Assembly: GCF_005233875.1 (NCBI RefSeq)
Contig: NZ_SZPZ01000001.1
Span: forward strand, 124,001 to 188,000
DNA: 64,000 bases
Direction: 5' to 3'
Origin: Kribbella jiaozuonensis
GTDB taxonomy: Bacteria; Actinomycetota; Actinomycetes; Propionibacteriales; Kribbellaceae
In this document: positions 61,133 through 64,000 of the stretch, one piece after another
Numbering within the stretch: position 1 is the stretch's first letter
Layout: every line of letters starts with the position of its first letter
The notes under the pieces: model-generated
Database searches by the model: none
Seen by the model: the letters and a program-made list of their open reading frames with translations, nothing else
What the model was told of the DNA's origin: nothing
Made by a program: the position numbers and the translations under genes

Positions 61133-63355
61133 TCAGCCATTATGCACGAAGTACGCCGACGGTGCCGGTGACCGATCCGCCAACGGCACGACCGCCGGTA
61201 CCTCGGTCTCGCCCAGGAAGACCCGCCGTACGACGCGCTCCGCCGCCTGGCCGTCGTCGAACTCGCAGAACTTCTCCCGGTAGAGGTGCCGGTGCTTGGC
61301 CGCCTCCGGCGTCGCGAACGTGCCGTTCCGCAACGCGGCGAACAGCTCGTCGGACGACCGCGCCACGACGCCGGGCGGGAAGTCGGTGACGTCGAAATAC
61401 GTGCCGCGCCGGCCGTTGTAGAAACCTTGGTCCTCGACGTGCAGCATGATCGGCCGATCGAGGTTGGCGTAGTCGAACGTGATCGACGAGTAGTCCGAGA
61501 TCAGTACGTCGGCCGCCAGCATCAGGTCCTCGACCCGCGGGTGCCGGGACACGTCCTGGACCTTGCCGGAGTGCGATTCCGGTGCCTTCGACAACGAGTA
61601 GTGCGTCCGCACCAGCACCCGGCCGTGATCGCCGGCCGCGTTCGCCAGTTGGTCCAGGTCGAGCCGGATACCGGTGCCGCCGAGATCCATCACGCCCGTC
61701 GGCATGCGGACCGAGTCGACGCCGTCGCGGAACGTCGGCGCGTACAGGATGACCAGGTGCGAGTCGTCGTACCCGAGACTCGCCCGGATCGCGCGGACCT
61801 CGTCGAGGGTCGCGGTGAGCAGCCGGTCGTTGCGCGGGTAGCCGTACTCGAGCTCCTCGAAGTACGCCGGGTAGGTGCGCTCCCAGATCTCCGAGGAGTA
61901 GCGGTTCGAGGAGAGGTTGAAGTCCCAGCGGTCGACCTCGCGCATCAGCTCCTCGAGGTCGAGGCCCTTGCCGGCCTGCGGGAAGTTGCGCAGATCGGTG
62001 CCCATGGTCTTGAGCGGCGTACCGTGCTGGGTCTGCAGGTGGATCTGGCCCTCGCGCTTCTCCAGCTCCTTCGGCCAGTTCATGTTGCTGACGAAGTACG
62101 TCGCCTTGCTGAGCAGCTTGTCGTACGCCGGGGAGTCCGCGACGACGTACTCGACGCCTTCCGGGATCGCGCTCAGGTGATCGTTGTCGACGACCCAGAC
62201 CCCGCGGATGTGCGGCGCGAGCTCGGCCGCCTTCTCGTAGATCGCCCGCGGGTTGCAGGCGTACTGCTTGAACCAGTACGCCGTGTACGCGGCCAGGTTC
62301 GGGTCGAGCTTGCCGCGGCGCAGCATCTTGCGGACCGTCTGGCGCGGACTCTGGCCGTGCAGCATCCGTGAGCTGAGCTTCAGGGTCGAATAGGTCGCAT
62401 AGTCGTCATGGATCAGCAGCCAGCGTTTGAAGCCACGCGCCGTCCGGTCCGCCGTGTAGCCCTCGGGCTTCCAGCGCTTCGCGAACGCATGGGCCGCGTG
62501 GAAGAACTCGGCCCGGTCGTCGGTGTCGATCCGCTCGGGCTTCGCGAGTACGGCGACGATGTGGTCCAGCGACCGGTCGAACGCGAACCGGCGCCAGCCG
62601 GCCAGCTCCGGGTCGGACTGGATGAACGCGTGCACCCGGTCGTACTGGTCGAAGATGTCCCACTGCCGGCGTCCGCTGGTCGCGTGGATGTTGCCGCCGG
62701 TCCGGTGCTGCCGGTAGTGCACGACGATCCGGTCCAGGGTGGCGATCCGCTGGGCGGTCAGCATCGTCGAGTACGTCCAGGGCGCGTCCTCGTAGAAGCC
62801 GGAGGTGAACGCGAAGCCGTGCCGGGTGAGGAACTCCCGCTGGTACGCCTTGTTCCAGACCACCTCGAGGAAGGTCAGGAAGATCGGCCGCTCGGCCGCG
62901 GTGAACACGCCGGCGCCCTCCCGCGCGAACGCGTCGTGTCGCTGGCTGCCGACCGCGCGGCCGTCCCAGAAGATCCGCTCGTAGTCGAACATCACGATGT
63001 CCGGCTGGTTGGTGTCGTCGATCCGGGTGGCGATCGCCTCCAGCGAACCGGGCAGCCAGACGTCGTCGGCGTCCAGGAACAGCACGTACTCGCCGCGGCA
63101 CTCCTTCAGCCCGGCGTTCCGGGTCAGGCCGAGCCCGATGTTCTCGTCCAGGTGCAGCGCCCGCACCCGCGGATCGGCGGCGGCGTACTCGTCCAGAATC
63201 CGCCCGGACCCGTCCGGATCCGCGTCGTCGACCCCGATCACCTCGAAGTCGGTGAACGACTGACTCAGCACAGAGTCCAAGCACGGCCGCAACCATGCCC
63301 GCGAGGCATGACAGGGAACCACAATGCTGAACCTGGGGACGGTGCCGAGCGCCAT
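61133..63355 (-). CDS. GT2 / CDP-glycerol glycerophosphotransferase fusion (TagF-like)
   Basis: A 740-residue bifunctional enzyme. Residues 8-230: GT-A domain with SIVVPCHASRAWLRPCLDSV and FLDADDVW. Residues about 360-715: CDP-glycerol glycerophosphotransferase domain with HLQTQHGTPLKTMG, ILYAPTFRDG and LISDYSSITFDYANLDRPI. It would polymerise glycerol phosphate or a related unit of a teichoic-acid-type chain on the inner membrane face. Together with the Pse genes it suggests a wall polymer locus. Start ATG 63355; the previous gene is divergent with 24 bp between. Confidence 0.88.
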   Translation of the reverse strand: MALGTVPRFSIVVPCHASRAWLRPCLDSVLSQSFTDFEVIGVDDADPDGSGRILDEYAAADPRVRALHLDENIGLGLTRNAGLKECRGEYVLFLDADDVWLPGSLEAIATRIDDTNQPDIVMFDYERIFWDGRAVGSQRHDAFAREGAGVFTAAERPIFLTFLEVVWNKAYQREFLTRHGFAFTSGFYEDAPWTYSTMLTAQRIATLDRIVVHYRQHRTGGNIHATSGRRQWDIFDQYDRVHAFIQSDPELAGWRRFAFDRSLDHIVAVLAKPERIDTDDRAEFFHAAHAFAKRWKPEGYTADRTARGFKRWLLIHDDYATYSTLKLSSRMLHGQSPRQTVRKMLRRGKLDPNLAAYTAYWFKQYACNPRAIYEKAAELAPHIRGVWVVDNDHLSAIPEGVEYVVADSPAYDKLLSKATYFVSNMNWPKELEKREGQIHLQTQHGTPLKTMGTDLRNFPQAGKGLDLEELMREVDRWDFNLSSNRYSSEIWERTYPAYFEELEYGYPRNDRLLTATLDEVRAIRASLGYDDSHLVILYAPTFRDGVDSVRMPTGVMDLGGTGIRLDLDQLANAAGDHGRVLVRTHYSLSKAPESHSGKVQDVSRHPRVEDLMLAADVLISDYSSITFDYANLDRPIMLHVEDQGFYNGRRGTYFDVTDFPPGVVARSSDELFAALRNGTFATPEAAKHRHLYREKFCEFDDGQAAERVVRRVFLGETEVPAVVPLADRSPAPSAYFVHNG

Positions 63356-63379
63356 ACGACGTCATCCTAGGCTGCGGGC

Positions 63380-64000
63380 ATGAGTGTTGACGTGTTCGAG
63401 CCGTTGGCCGGGCTGGAGGGGGTCGGGTCGGCGGCGCGGGCGGCCCGGGATGCGGTTGACGTGCTGCTGCGGGACCGGGGGTTGCGCCGGGTCGGGTCGG
63501 ACATGACCGCCGAGGCCCTGTTGCGCGGCGCCCACGCGTCCGCGGCGCTGGCCGGCAGTACGTCGACGCCGGACGACGTACGCCGTGGCGCAGCCGACGG
63601 ACTGGCCTCCGGTGCGGTCCGGATCACCAGCGAGCTGATGGCGCTCGCGCCGCAGCTGGACAAGGCGCCGGTGCAGGTCTGGACCAGACTGCACCAGTTG
63701 GCCGCCGCCGACCTGAGCGGTGAGGACCAGTTGGGTCATCTTCGGACCAGTCGGGAGCCGGTGCCCGACGACATCCCGGGACTGCCGCCGGCGCCGGGCG
63801 CCGACGAGATGTGGGAGCGGTTGAGCGCTCTCGCGCAGAACCTGACCCGCCCGACCAAGGCGCCCGGCCTGGTCGTGGCTGCGATCGTGCACGCCGAGCT
63901 CGCCGTCCTCCGCCCGTTCCCGAGCGCCAACGGGCTGGTTGCCCGGGCCGCCGAACACTGCCTATTGGTTGCCCGAGGCATCGACCCGGTAGCGGTGACC
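63380..64000 (+). CDS. Fic-fold protein with degenerate active site (partial)
   Basis: 207 codons, cut by the window end. ALLRGAHASAALAGST resembles the Fic inhibitory-helix region, and RPFPSANGLVARA (178-190) is in the place of HPFx(D/E)GNGRxxR: the catalytic His is Arg, the acidic residue Ser, one Gly Ala and the first Arg Leu. So AMP transfer is unlikely; another role for the fold is inferred. ATG 63380, divergent from the TagF-like gene. Confidence 0.65.
   Translation, partial: MSVDVFEPLAGLEGVGSAARAARDAVDVLLRDRGLRRVGSDMTAEALLRGAHASAALAGSTSTPDDVRRGAADGLASGAVRITSELMALAPQLDKAPVQVWTRLHQLAAADLSGEDQLGHLRTSREPVPDDIPGLPPAPGADEMWERLSALAQNLTRPTKAPGLVVAAIVHAELAVLRPFPSANGLVARAAEHCLLVARGIDPVAVT

Overview
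The window is a high-GC actinobacterial chromosome segment. The gene content points to Kribbella or a close Propionibacteriales relative: a MarP-type protease end, mycothiol-synthase-like double GNAT, SigE-family sigma factor, many GTG starts and abundant GTAC. The genus is an inference, because there is no rRNA gene here. No rRNA, tRNA, CRISPR array, intact insertion sequence or prophage was found.

Layout. 1-5.95 kb: MarP tail, an ECF-like sigma factor with a frameshifted partner, an alpha/beta hydrolase, a holin-like membrane protein, NhaA, a glutathionyl-hydroquinone-reductase-type GST and a GntR/UTRA regulator. 5.95-6.97 kb: a gene-free convergent spacer packed with ~220 bp repeats. 6.97-11.1 kb: a P-loop kinase with a SIS-domain protein, a MarR regulator and acetyl-CoA synthetase. 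11.1-11.9 kb: a second repeat-filled convergent spacer. 11.9-22.2 kb: a methyltransferase, a CopD-like membrane protein, asparagine synthetase, MarR, a DUF3800-like orphan, a large secreted GH87-type alpha-1,3-glucanase, and an acetate symporter with its DUF485 partner.

22.3-44.1 kb is the core of interest: a complete pseudaminic acid (Pse) pathway, PseB, PseC, PseH, PseG, PseI and a PseF-type cytidylyltransferase, spread over several operons on both strands. Between them lie two paralogous sets of uncharacterised proteins: a ~272 aa putative GT-B-like protein paired with a ~490/565 aa methyltransferase-like protein. There are also two long twin GT2 enzymes with an unknown ~400 aa C-terminal part, a GT-C-like polytopic protein, a GNAT, a nucleotidyltransferase-like/methyltransferase fusion and a VapBC module. 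With the second GT-C-like protein (47-49.5 kb), an ACP/AMP-ligase/SDR cassette (49.6-51.9 kb), an RmlC-like epimerase and a TagF-like GT2/CDP-glycerol transferase fusion (61.1-63.4 kb), this looks like a locus for a Pse-containing cell-wall glycopolymer. Teichulosonic acids with pseudaminic acid are reported from Kribbella walls; linking this locus to such a polymer is inference.

44-64 kb also holds a secreted GHL10 (DigH-like) hydrolase, a DUF4143 ATPase behind three 23-bp-spaced iterons, an MFS pump/TetR pair with a 47-bp dyad, a DUF2786 protein, a BBE-like flavoprotein, a double GNAT, an esterase, ArgS preceded by a candidate arginine-rich leader peptide, and the start of a degenerate Fic-fold protein.
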